Made by a program: the position numbers and the translations under genes. The notes beneath the pieces were generated by a model. It did no database searches, was not told where the DNA came from, and saw nothing but the letters and a program-made list of their open reading frames with translations. Positions 9,819 to 19,700 of a stretch of 64,000 nucleotides of DNA are shown here, in pieces. The stretch is from G963702155 sp963702155 (lineage in GTDB: Bacteria; Pseudomonadota; Alphaproteobacteria; Micavibrionales; Micavibrionaceae), in assembly GCA_963702155.1 (NCBI GenBank), contig OY969717.1, positions 1,612,001 to 1,676,000 on the forward strand, in the 5' to 3' direction. Every line of letters starts with the position of its first letter. The first letter of the stretch is position 1.

Positions 9819-10811
9819 ATGAAAAAAATTGGAAATGATGTATTACACGCATTGTCTTTAGTAAATGCATTTACAGAATGTTGTATTAACGAGCAGGAAA
9901 AAGTACCATCGTTAAAAGACATCAAATATGCATGGGGCATGAGAAATGTACCAGACGAAACTCTTTTAGAACTTAAGAAAGAACATGCAGACACCCCAGA
10001 TTTTACAAAAGATAAATTTGGAGAAAAATTTCTAGTATCACTAAGTTTTACAAAAGCAGAATTTGGTTCTTACAGTAAAGATATTTCACAAAACGAAAGT
10101 ATTAAAGCTTCAATATTTGCACCTAATATAAAAAGAGTGCTACAACATGAATTCATCCATTCTATGCAATCCAAAAGTTCAGCAGCATTCAATGCAGGAT
10201 TCAGTTTAGATAAATCTTTAATCGTTCTTTCGCCAAAAGAGTATATTAAAAGCATTTTACTAATTGAATCTGAAGCTTATACAAAATATGGGTTAACGGC
10301 TAAAGAATTACAAAACAGCAAAGAAAATGAATTTGACTATTACTATAATCTGAATGAAAAAATATTAAATTATTACATAAACAATAGCATAGAATATTAC
10401 GAACGAGAGATCAGTGCTTATAGGATAAATAAGTGCAACAGCTTACAATTTGTGAGTTTAGGCGAACAGGATTTAAAAGATATTTGTGATACAATAGGGC
10501 CAAATTACTATGATACTTACAAACTTCATTTTGGTTTTCTAAAAGATATGAATGCTGTTTTAAAAGAAGAGCATTTAGAAAGAATTGATCTTTTAGAGAA
10601 AAAACTTGGAATAGAAAATAATAATAAACTGCCAGTATTAAACGATGTATTGAAACAGCATAAAATAAGTAAAGAAGATTTTATAGCAGTTGTTCAAAAA
10701 AGAGCCTCTAAGTATCCCAGAGGAGAACAGAAATACGGCTACAAAGCTAGAGCCGAAAGCAAAAATAAACAAAGTTTAAAAAAAATAATTTTTGAAAGAT
10801 ACGGGTTATAA
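9819..10811 (+). CDS. Unknown protein with an HExxH zinc-metalloprotease motif
   Basis: A 330-residue protein I cannot assign to a family. The one clear motif is 'LQHEFIHSMQ': His110, Glu111 and His114 form an HExxH zinc site on a predicted helix. Glu150 and Glu152 in 'LLIESEAY' are candidates for the third zinc ligand. There is no obvious signal peptide or membrane span, so a cytosolic or type I/IV-secreted protein is possible. The C-terminus is basic ('KARAESKNKQSLKK'). The gene is markedly more AT-rich than its neighbours, with an AAA/ATA-rich codon choice, and stands alone between thrS and the type I secretion locus. This suggests acquisition by transfer. The function is unknown and peptidase activity is inference from one motif. 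Confidence 0.75.
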   Translation: MKKIGNDVLHALSLVNAFTECCINEQEKVPSLKDIKYAWGMRNVPDETLLELKKEHADTPDFTKDKFGEKFLVSLSFTKAEFGSYSKDISQNESIKASIFAPNIKRVLQHEFIHSMQSKSSAAFNAGFSLDKSLIVLSPKEYIKSILLIESEAYTKYGLTAKELQNSKENEFDYYYNLNEKILNYYINNSIEYYEREISAYRINKCNSLQFVSLGEQDLKDICDTIGPNYYDTYKLHFGFLKDMNAVLKEEHLERIDLLEKKLGIENNNKLPVLNDVLKQHKISKEDFIAVVQKRASKYPRGEQKYGYKARAESKNKQSLKKIIFERYGL

Positions 10812-10911
10812 AAATTAAACCATTAAATTTCTATGATTCAAATGATATTTTAAAATCAGTCACGTGCTTACCGCATTAAATTTTTAATTTTGCAAACAAA
10901 AAAATTGCAAA

Positions 10912-12459
10912 TCAACGTTCATTCATCGCATTATCGATGGTCTTAATAAACGGCTTCATCAAATATTGCATCACGGTTTTCTTACCCGTTAAAATATCGA
11001 CACTCGCCACCATTCCAACGGTAATTGGTTTAATTTCACCTTTATGGATCAGGTGGTTTTTGTCTGTTTTCAGGCGCACAATAAAATATGAATTGCCCTG
11101 GTCATCTGCAATCGTATCTTGAGAAATATAAATTAACTCTCCATTAAGCCCGCCATAGATCGAAAAATCATAAGCGGTAATTTTTACAATGGCATCTTGC
11201 CCGGTATGAATAAATGCACGATCTGTCGGAGATATTCGCGCCTCAATAATAAGCTGGTCATCTTTGGGTACAATTTTGATTAAATCTTGACCTGGGCTTG
11301 CAACACCGCCAATTGTATTCACAACTATTTCCTGAATAATACCGTTTACTGGCGACCTCAATTCCGTCCGGCTTTTCCGGTCAGTCAGCGCGGATAACCG
11401 CTGTTTAATCTCGTTCATTTCAATCAATTTCGCCGACAATTCTGTTTGCGCTTGCGCTTTTGCTGCGGACTGAACCTCGTTAATACGCGCTTGCGTTTCT
11501 TGCACCGCTGATCGCACCCGTGGCAAGCTTGATGTATATCCATTAAGCTCCGTTTGCTTTTCACGAATGCTGCGGTCTAACTGCAGCAATTCTATCTTAG
11601 GCGCCGAACCTCTTGCAATCAAAGGTTCAATCATTTCTTTTTCTTCAACCTGTAAACGAATGACGGCACGTGTATCATTAATACGCATTTGAAGTTCGCG
11701 CACCTCTTGTTCACGTTGCGATAATTGCTGCCTTAAAACATTTAACTGATTTTGAACCTGCAGACGATTGGCACGAAAAGAATTAAGTTCTTCTGTAACG
11801 CTGCCCGGCACTTCCTTCATAACCTCATCGGGGAAATTAACTGTTTCTGTACCTTCGGCTTCGGCTTGCAGACGTGTAACAGAGGCCATAAGCCCTAAAT
11901 ACCGCGCGCGATTCGCGCCCAGATTAGACGACGCCTCGATATCACTCAGACGCAATAACGGTTGACCCGCTGCAACTTCATCACCTTCTTGCACCATGAT
12001 ATCTTCAATCATGCCCGCTTCCATCGTTTGCAATGCTTGCACTTCGGTCGAAGGCGCAACTTTGCCATCCCCGCGCGTAACCTCATCCAGCGTCGCCAAA
12101 TTAGACCATATAAGGAAAATTACAAAAAACAAAAAGACAGAAATCAACAGCAAATGTTTGGAAAGTGGAATATCTTCATCCGCATCAAAAAATGCCTGCA
12201 TATGCGCTTCCATTTTGCTGGCTTGTTTCTCGGCCCAGCCTTCGCGTTTTTTATCCCATTCACCTTTTTTCTCGCCAAATATATCTGATTCGGCGCTCGT
12301 GCCAGTAGCTTCCGGATGCCCGCCCCCATCAATCGCCTGATCCGCCGGCACTTTGGCAGTTTTAATCTTGTTCGGTAAAGATTTCCCGCCATCTTGAGCG
12401 TTTTTGTCTTGCGCCTTACGGTCTTTTTTACTTTTTTTATCGTTCTTTTTATCGCTCAT
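10912..12459 (-). CDS. HlyD-family periplasmic adaptor of a type I secretion system
   Basis: A 515-residue membrane-fusion protein. It has a long, charged cytosolic N-terminus (residues 1-100, Lys/Asp-rich), one membrane span (about 104-122, 'LLLISVFLFFVIFLIWSNLA') and a biotinyl-lipoyl-like half ('VQALQTMEAGMIEDIMVQEG'). A long coiled-coil hairpin covers about residues 200-360, and the second half-barrel ends in 'GMVASVDILTGKKTVMQYLM', the family's C-terminal signature. It would bridge the inner-membrane ABC exporter to the outer-membrane TolC-type pore. It lies 15 bases after the ABC exporter on the same strand, so the two form an operon. Confidence 0.93.
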   Translation of the reverse strand: MSDKKNDKKSKKDRKAQDKNAQDGGKSLPNKIKTAKVPADQAIDGGGHPEATGTSAESDIFGEKKGEWDKKREGWAEKQASKMEAHMQAFFDADEDIPLSKHLLLISVFLFFVIFLIWSNLATLDEVTRGDGKVAPSTEVQALQTMEAGMIEDIMVQEGDEVAAGQPLLRLSDIEASSNLGANRARYLGLMASVTRLQAEAEGTETVNFPDEVMKEVPGSVTEELNSFRANRLQVQNQLNVLRQQLSQREQEVRELQMRINDTRAVIRLQVEEKEMIEPLIARGSAPKIELLQLDRSIREKQTELNGYTSSLPRVRSAVQETQARINEVQSAAKAQAQTELSAKLIEMNEIKQRLSALTDRKSRTELRSPVNGIIQEIVVNTIGGVASPGQDLIKIVPKDDQLIIEARISPTDRAFIHTGQDAIVKITAYDFSIYGGLNGELIYISQDTIADDQGNSYFIVRLKTDKNHLIHKGEIKPITVGMVASVDILTGKKTVMQYLMKPFIKTIDNAMNER

Positions 12460-12474
12460 ATCAAAAATATCCGC

Positions 12475-14835
12475 TTAAACATTTGTACGTTCGGCATCTG
12501 TGCCAAATTGCTTGGCCTGCAGTTTACTTATAACATCATTTTTCGGACCATACGCAACCATGCGCCCGCGATCCATCAAAATCAGTTTATCAACAAGACT
12601 AAGCATCGCGCCCTTATGTGTAATCAAGATTGTTGTTTTTGTTTTACAAAGCTCATCCAAACGTTTTTTCAAACGATTTTCAGATGCCGGATCCATCGCT
12701 GCTGTCGGTTCATCTAAAACCATAATGGGCGGATCATATAAAAGCGCGCGTGCAATCGCAACTGCTTGCTTTTGCCCTCCGGATAGGGCATCCCCACGCT
12801 CGCCCACTTGCGTATCAAGCCCTGCGGAAGAATCACGTAAAAATTCCATTACACCCGACATTTCTGCCGCTTTTAAAACGGCACTGTCCGGCGCTGTTTC
12901 ATGCCCCATCGTAATATTCTGGCGCACAGACCCAAAGAAAAGTTGCGGGCTTTGCTGTACCGCACCAATATTCCGGCGCAAATCACCCGGATCAATTTGC
13001 CGGACATCTGTGCCATCGATCTGTACCGATCCGCTATCCGGCTGATACAAATTTAGCAAAAGCCTTTCAACTGTCGTTTTTCCCGATCCAACCGCGCCAA
13101 TAATCCCGACCCGTTCACCGGGCTGTATGGTAAAGCTTATTTTATTAAGCGCAGGTGTTGATTGCCCCGGATAGTGAAAAAGAACATCGCGAAACTCAAC
13201 AACGCCCCGCATATTGGGCATTGTAATAAAATGCTTGCCCTTTGGCCGCTCTACCGGCTTTTTCATGAGATCATCCAACTGATCGAGCGCTTGTTTGGAC
13301 TGGCCAAATCGTGTCATAAGCCCTGCTATTTGCGCCAAGGGTGCCATGGCACGCCCGGATAAAATAACGCATGCAATAAGCCCGCCCATAGAAAGCGTAC
13401 CATCATTAATCAGAAATACACCGACAATTACAATCCATACACTCACCATTTGCTGCACAAACAATGCCCAATTTTGTGCATATGCTGCAATTTTACGGGA
13501 CTTAACAGAAGTGATGGACGCTTTATCGGTTAACTCTTCCCAACTGCGTTGATTATGGCCTTCCGCAGCCTGCATTTTAATCGTTTCCAAACCTGTAATT
13601 GTCTCAAATAATAACGCATTTTTAAGCGCGCTTTCATGCATCGACTGCTTGATAATTTTTTGCAAAGGCTTTTGCATCAAAAGTCCGACCCCAACAATCA
13701 ATGGCACAGCTGCTAAAGGCACAAATGCAATCGGTCCGCCAATAAGGCCGATTATTCCAATAAACAAAAATACAAATGGCAAATCTATTACCGCTGCCAT
13801 AGTGGCAGAAGTAAAGAAATCTCGCAGCGTTTCAAATTCCTTCATGTTACTGGCCAATACGCCTGCGCTGGATGGGCGCGCGGTCATGGTCATCCCCATA
13901 ATTTGCTCGAATAGAGAAGAAGACACGATGACATCGGCCTTACGCCCTGCATGATCAAGAAAATGAGATCGTAAATTTCTCAAGAAAAAATCAAACACAT
14001 AAACAATCATAATCCCGATCGCCAGCGCCCATAGGGTATAAATTGCATTCTCCCCGTTTGGGACAACACGGTCATACACGTTCATGATAAACAACGAACT
14101 TGCAAGCGCGAACATATTGATCATAATCGCCGCCATGCCAACTTCGGCGTAAATAGTTTTATGTTTTCGGAAAATACCCCAGAACCAGTCGCGACCAGTG
14201 TCTATTTCTGAAGGCCCCGCACGTTCGTCACGACGCGCAATAGGGCGTACAAAAAATGAATATCCCGTATAAAGCTTCTGCAGCTCGGAAAGCACAATGG
14301 TTTCACGATGATCCGGTGTTTCCGGAAATTCAACGATAAATCGCGTTTCCGGATGAATTTCGACCTGCTTGCCCTGCTTTTTCTTTGGCGGGTGTTGCTC
14401 CGGATATTCAATCGCCCATAAAATACAGGCTTGCGCATGCTCTAAAACCAAAATACACGGCAAATTTGGAGCAATTGCTAAGGAATCAAGCGTACGCTCT
14501 GCCAAACGAGTGGTTAAATCGGCGCGCTCTGCTGCCCGTGCAAATAAATTGGGCGTAATCCCGCTCGCTGAAACGGGTAACCCCGCAAGTAAGGCTTGAA
14601 TACTGGTGCGCCGCCCATAAAACCCAGCCATTAAATGCAAACAATCAATAAGAGGCATATCAATCGCCGCGCGATCCGCCTGCAATGCCCAGCTTCCTGG
14701 CGTTTGTGGCGGCATATCCTTTCCGCTTTGCTGCGTTTGTTCTTGCTCTACTATAGAGTGGTCAGAATTAGAAGGCTCGGTATTCTGAATATTTTGATCC
14801 GAATTTTGATCTGGATTATGGTCGGAAGGAGACAT
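12475..14835 (-). CDS. Type I secretion ABC exporter (LapB/HlyB-like) with degenerate C39 domain
   Basis: A 786-residue inner-membrane exporter. Residues about 50-190 form an N-terminal C39-peptidase-like domain without an obvious catalytic Cys, as in exporters of large adhesins and RTX proteins. Six membrane spans follow (from about 245, 'AAIMINMFALASSLFIMNVY'), then the nucleotide-binding domain with Walker A 'GAVGSGKTT', the signature 'LSGGQKQA' and Walker B 'PPIMVLDEPTAAMDP'. It would energise export of the 2326-residue adhesin encoded at 16.7-23.7 kb. The stop lies 15 bases before the HlyD-family gene. TolC is upstream but separated by a terminator. Confidence 0.93.
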   Translation of the reverse strand: MSPSDHNPDQNSDQNIQNTEPSNSDHSIVEQEQTQQSGKDMPPQTPGSWALQADRAAIDMPLIDCLHLMAGFYGRRTSIQALLAGLPVSASGITPNLFARAAERADLTTRLAERTLDSLAIAPNLPCILVLEHAQACILWAIEYPEQHPPKKKQGKQVEIHPETRFIVEFPETPDHRETIVLSELQKLYTGYSFFVRPIARRDERAGPSEIDTGRDWFWGIFRKHKTIYAEVGMAAIMINMFALASSLFIMNVYDRVVPNGENAIYTLWALAIGIMIVYVFDFFLRNLRSHFLDHAGRKADVIVSSSLFEQIMGMTMTARPSSAGVLASNMKEFETLRDFFTSATMAAVIDLPFVFLFIGIIGLIGGPIAFVPLAAVPLIVGVGLLMQKPLQKIIKQSMHESALKNALLFETITGLETIKMQAAEGHNQRSWEELTDKASITSVKSRKIAAYAQNWALFVQQMVSVWIVIVGVFLINDGTLSMGGLIACVILSGRAMAPLAQIAGLMTRFGQSKQALDQLDDLMKKPVERPKGKHFITMPNMRGVVEFRDVLFHYPGQSTPALNKISFTIQPGERVGIIGAVGSGKTTVERLLLNLYQPDSGSVQIDGTDVRQIDPGDLRRNIGAVQQSPQLFFGSVRQNITMGHETAPDSAVLKAAEMSGVMEFLRDSSAGLDTQVGERGDALSGGQKQAVAIARALLYDPPIMVLDEPTAAMDPASENRLKKRLDELCKTKTTILITHKGAMLSLVDKLILMDRGRMVAYGPKNDVISKLQAKQFGTDAERTNV

Positions 14836-14975
14836 AATTATTTCTTACTTTATTGAAGTCCCATAACCATCAGGACATTTAAATTTAACACATAAAAACG
14901 TACTATTTTTAGAACATAAATGTGAATAGTACGTAAATTTTTTTAAAATACTCAATAATCATAAAAGTAAAAAAG

Positions 14976-15014
14976 AAAAACCCTTACTTGATATGATCAA
15001 AACAAGGGTTTCAA
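14976..15014 (-). terminator. Terminator after the TolC-type gene
   Basis: Read on the minus strand, an AACCCTT...AAGGGTT stem with an inner TTGAT/ATCAA-type stem is followed by a T-rich tract. It lies 60 bases after the TolC stop codon and separates that transcript from the ABC/HlyD operon. Confidence 0.75.
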
Positions 15015-15069
15015 ATTCATATTTTTATAAAAGGGCACACCATTTGAAATAATGTGCAATATATCCTTT

Positions 15070-16482
15070 TTAATACGCCTTCATTCTTTGATTATATGAC
15101 CATGTATTACGTGCGGCAACATCGCTTTCGCGCGGATATGAAACACCTAGTGTTGGCAACAATGCACCTTTAAGCGCGAGTAAACGAAACACTGCAAATG
15201 TCTCTAAAAACTCGGCATTGACTGTACTACTACGCGATACAAATAATTCGTTCTGCGCATCCAAAACATCCAATAATGTACGGCGATCAAGACTAAATTG
15301 GTCTTTATATGCCTTCACAACTTCAATATTTGCATCAGCCTGCGCTGTAAACTGACGGGCACGCTCACCTGCGGCAACCATACTCGCCCATGTTTGACGC
15401 ACATCATTTTCAACGGCGCGCGCGGCTTCCGCACGCTCTTCCTTAGATTGCTGATGGCGGTAGATAAACTCTTTCGCCCGCGCAACATCTGCCCCGCCGC
15501 GATAAAGGTTCCAGTTCATAACCACAAGCGCAGTTGCACTACGATCACGGCCTTCAACACCGCCCAAATCATGGCCTTGACGCGCATTAAGCTGCAAATC
15601 TAATTGCGGATAAAATGTTGATTTGGTTTGCTGTGCCTCGGCATAAGCCACTTCGATATCGGATTCAAAAATATCTAAAGTCGGGCTATAGGCCAGCGCT
15701 TTTTCAACTTCTTCTTCGGTATCGGCGGCCAAAACATCATAAGGAATAACCGGCATATTCAGATTACCGGGCATATCGCCAACCTCTTGCTTATATTGTG
15801 ATTCTGCATTTCGAAGTAATTGACGTGTATTGGCTTCCGTTGCGCGTGCGGCAGCCAAACGTGCCTTGGCTTGCTCATTATCGGCTTGCGTAGCGCGTCC
15901 CGCATCTACACCATCTGCAATTTGATCCAGAATGCCGATATGCTCGGCAACATTCTGACGGGCGATTTCCAAAAGCTGACGCTGACGCAAAACTTCTAAA
16001 TACCCTTCAACAATAGATAAACCAACAAGCTCTGCCGTTTCGCGAACACGATGCGCAGAAGACACAACACGCGCCTTCTGACGGTCAACTTCATACTGGC
16101 TTTCCCAGCCATCAAACAAAAGCTGTGTCAACGTAATACCGCTTTCAACACGCCATAAATTTTCCTCATCATCGCGGTCTAAACCTGCGCGTGTACCTGG
16201 ATCATCACTGTGCTCAAATCCGGCATCCGCCCTCACATCAATAGATGGCAAAAACAATGCCCGCCCTTGATCAAGCTCTTTATCCGTAGCAGAACGGCTA
16301 GACGCCACAACACCATATTCAGGATTGGTGGCAATACCCACTGCAACCGCATCTTTGAGGGATATACTTAAACTCTCGTGCAATGGCTTGTCTTGCGCTA
16401 ATGGGGCTCCACTCCCCAATGCCAAAAATGTCAATGTAGATGCTGTTAGACAAAATCTTCGCAAATTCTTATTACCAATCAC
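15070..16482 (-). CDS. TolC-family outer-membrane secretion protein
   Basis: A 470-residue outer-membrane efflux/secretion pore. It has an N-terminal signal peptide (residues 1-29, 'CLTASTLTFLALGSGAPLAQ') and two outer-membrane-efflux repeats made of long helices rich in Ala, Gln and Glu. A typical TolC end is 'FSLDRRTLLDVLDAQNELF'. Translation starts at a GTG with an AAAAGGAAA ribosome site upstream. Located between the adhesin and the ABC/HlyD operon on the same strand, it is the likely exit channel for the adhesin. It carries its own terminator, and an AACCGGTTTAT element just upstream that is shared with the adhesin gene. Confidence 0.92.
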   Translation of the reverse strand: MIGNKNLRRFCLTASTLTFLALGSGAPLAQDKPLHESLSISLKDAVAVGIATNPEYGVVASSRSATDKELDQGRALFLPSIDVRADAGFEHSDDPGTRAGLDRDDEENLWRVESGITLTQLLFDGWESQYEVDRQKARVVSSAHRVRETAELVGLSIVEGYLEVLRQRQLLEIARQNVAEHIGILDQIADGVDAGRATQADNEQAKARLAAARATEANTRQLLRNAESQYKQEVGDMPGNLNMPVIPYDVLAADTEEEVEKALAYSPTLDIFESDIEVAYAEAQQTKSTFYPQLDLQLNARQGHDLGGVEGRDRSATALVVMNWNLYRGGADVARAKEFIYRHQQSKEERAEAARAVENDVRQTWASMVAAGERARQFTAQADANIEVVKAYKDQFSLDRRTLLDVLDAQNELFVSRSSTVNAEFLETFAVFRLLALKGALLPTLGVSYPRESDVAARNTWSYNQRMKAY

Positions 16483-16506
16483 GGATATGTTTCCTTTTCT
16501 AAAATG

Positions 16507-16518
16507 ATAAACCGGTTT
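16507..16518 (-). promoter_or_regulatory. AACCGGTTTAT element before the TolC-type gene
   Basis: The palindromic core AAACCGGTTT (16509-16518) begins 27 bases upstream of the GTG start. On the minus strand it reads AACCGGTTTAT, the same eleven bases that precede the adhesin start. It could be an operator or a leader element; this is inferred only from repetition and placement. Confidence 0.35.
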
Positions 16519-16645
16519 TAACCATTTGTTTGTAAAAAAAATTGTGAATTACAAACATCAAAAATTCCAACATAGTTATGACTCTTTTACACTGCAAATG
16601 CAAGTTTTTCTCTATATTATATCGAAATTTATTTTTCGTAAAAAA

Positions 16646-16676
16646 ATACCCGGCGCTTATTTAAACAACCGGGCAT
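16646..16676 (-). terminator. Terminator after the giant adhesin gene
   Basis: On the minus strand an ATGCCCGG/CCGGGTAT stem with one G-T pair is followed by a run of seven T bases. It begins about 50 bases after the adhesin stop codon and ends that transcript before the TolC-type gene. Confidence 0.85.
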
Positions 16677-16724
16677 TTAAGTAGGAAGGTATTATAATAA
16701 AACAAATACCTCTTCTGTTAAGCT

Positions 16725-19700
16725 TTATGCAATTGCGCTATGCGCAGTATCCAGATCATCCAAAGCAAAATCGGAAACCGATACACCGGATAAAGGATAT
16801 ATAGCACCGGATATTGCGTGATCCGAGTGAACCGTGTCTGCACCAGATACCGCTGCTGTATCAATAACGAATTCATCAATATTGTCCTGAACATATCCAT
16901 GATCTTCAACCAAAAGATTAAATCCTGTAGCTTCCGTATAAGAAGTCAAGGCTTGCTCTGACCCATGATCGGCCTGATCCGCAATACTTGTGAATAACGA
17001 TAATTCGGCAGCGCCTGTATTAAACAGAACCTGATCAAACGCAGGGGCAGAAGAAGCCGCAGCCAAAGCATCCGGTGCATCACTTGAAATCTCAAGCGTG
17101 GCTGTGGATGTATCGCCATCACCATCTTGAATAGTGTAAGTAAAGCTGTCTGTTGTATCTTCAAGAATAACCTTGGGACATTCCGCGCTCACAGTATTGA
17201 GCAAGAAAGATGCGCCGCGATACTCCCCATCATTGGTTGATTCAATCACAACACTTGTGATTAACTGACCATAATCGGAGGCGTTAAGATCAAAGCTAAA
17301 GTACCCGTTCTTGATCTCGGTTGGAACAAATTGCTGCTCGCCTGCAACAGATGACCCATCGGCCAAAGTTACAACATAATCAATACCATGATTACCATCA
17401 TCATTGTTATTACCAATTTCTCCAATAATCATAGAAACGGTAGAGACATTTCCGCCAAAGGAAAGATCAAACGCCTCGCCATTCGGGAACACTTTCGTGC
17501 TATCACCGCTATTAAGGTTATCAATACCGAACCCGTCGCCATCTGATGTAGAAACCCATGTGATATCGAATTCACCTTCATTGGCAACACTAATAGTAAT
17601 ACCGTCTTTAGTCAGGCTTTCCTGAATACCTTCCGCATCGGCTTGTGTCGCTTGGAATGTCTTTGGATCACACTGAATATCGCCGCTTTTTGTAAACAAT
17701 ACATATTCGTATGAACCATCCGCAGATATTTCCAAACGTCCAAAATCACCATCAATATTGGCAACACCTTCATTTGGAACATCAACGCTCTCCGCGCCAA
17801 AGGAAACTTTGGTAAGCGTATTTTCTAAATCAGCGCTTAAATCATCGTTGGCCATAACATCATCAGCATAGGATCCATCAACCGCATCAAAGCTTTCGGT
17901 ATCATCATTGGCAACCGGCGCATCATCAAAAACATTGATTTTGATTGTGCCCGCGGTCTTGTCACCATCCGCATCGGTCGCTCTAAAACCAAATTCAATG
18001 TCTACAACATCATTTGGATCATTTGCATCCGGGTGATCAACGCTGCCATTCAGCTCAAACGCATAAGCGCCATTTTGCTGAATAACCAAAGTAAAGATAA
18101 TGGCACCGGCAGCAGAACCAGTATAGGTTTGCGTCCCGTTATTATAAACAACTTGGATAGGCTGTCCGCCAGATGTAAGGCCTTTAAGATCAAATAAACC
18201 ATTACCTGTGACAATACCTGGTGCATCTGCGCCAAAATCAACATCTATAATATTACTATCGCTATCTATACCATCGCTTTCGGTAACAGATAAATCATCC
18301 ACTTTTTGAATTTTTGGAATATCATCTGTCAAATCTTTACCGGTCATCTTCAAGATCGCATCCGAAGTATCGCCGTCGCCATCTGTAAGGGTATAATCGA
18401 ACTCGTCAACAACACAATCAGATTGCAATGTGATATCAAAAATAACATCGTTATAATCCTCATCACCAAGCTCAGGAAGATCTTCAAAACCGATCCGCAA
18501 AACATTTGGATTGCCTTCATCAGCAAGACCTGAAATGACACGATTTGTACCATCAGCATTCAAGAAATTTGGCTCGCCGCGCTCAGTCGTGTGATATGTC
18601 GGCCCTCTAAGAACAGTTTGGGCATTAGTATCATTATTTGTGAAAACAAGTGAAACATCATTACCATCATCGGTAATATTTGCTGCGCGCGCTTCTCCAG
18701 TGCCGAATTTATAAACAAAATTCAAATCGCCATTATCAAAATCGACATTATTGTACTTGTTATTAACCGAATAACCATCGGCAACAATAAAGAAACCAAG
18801 GGTTTCCCCTGCTTCCGCATCAAACGTGAAGTTTTCTGTAGAAGAGGACTGATTGATATTCTCGATAATAACCGAAGCTGTGCTCAAATTACCATTTGCA
18901 TCAACCGTGTAAAAACCAAGTGTGTTTTTATAGCCCGCACCTTCAGAAACAAAGTCTACTGTGCCTTCGACATTACCTTCAATTTCAAGCGCGCCTTGCA
19001 CAATACCCAAACGCGGGTCATTATTTGCAATGGGCTTGCTTTCTGGAAGAACTGGGAATTCAGTATCTTCATCAAAAGAAATTGGAGCAAACGGATTGCT
19101 TGGATCATTGAGCGTATAGGTATATGAACCATCCGCCGCAATTTCCAGCGTACCAAAATCACCTTCAATACTGCTTGTACCAGATGTCGGAACATCAATG
19201 CTCTCACCTTTAAAGGATACTTTTGTAACCGTATTGGCATTGTCTTGGCTCAAATCGTCTGCGGCATCTGGGCCGCCATTTGTTCCATCAATAACATTAC
19301 CTGTGGCTGCGCCATCATTGGTGTCATACCCGTTGAAATCATCATTGGCTTCTGGAGCATCATCAAGGACATTAACCTTAATTGTACCATTTGCAACGTC
19401 ACCATCGGCATCGGTCGCTTTAAAGCCAAACTCAATCTCAACAGCATCATTCGGGTCATTTGCATCTGGATGATCCACTGTGCCGGTCAAATCAAACGCA
19501 TATGCCCCGTTACTCTGTATCGCCAGCGTAAAGATAACGGCCGAACCTACAGAACCGGTATAGCTTTGGGTATCTGCATTAAAAGTAACCGCAATCGGCT
19601 GACCATTTGATGTCAAACCTTTAAGATCAAAATCACCATTGCCTTCGATTGTACCTGGGCCGTCATTACCAAAATCAACGCTAATAACATTGTCATCGCT

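Noticed and set aside
12500..13045. Plus-strand frame of 181 codons opposite the ABC exporter
   Set aside because: It is a shadow of the exporter on the other strand and shows no protein-like composition. The same applies to 47299-47934, 23113-23607 and 9406-9720.
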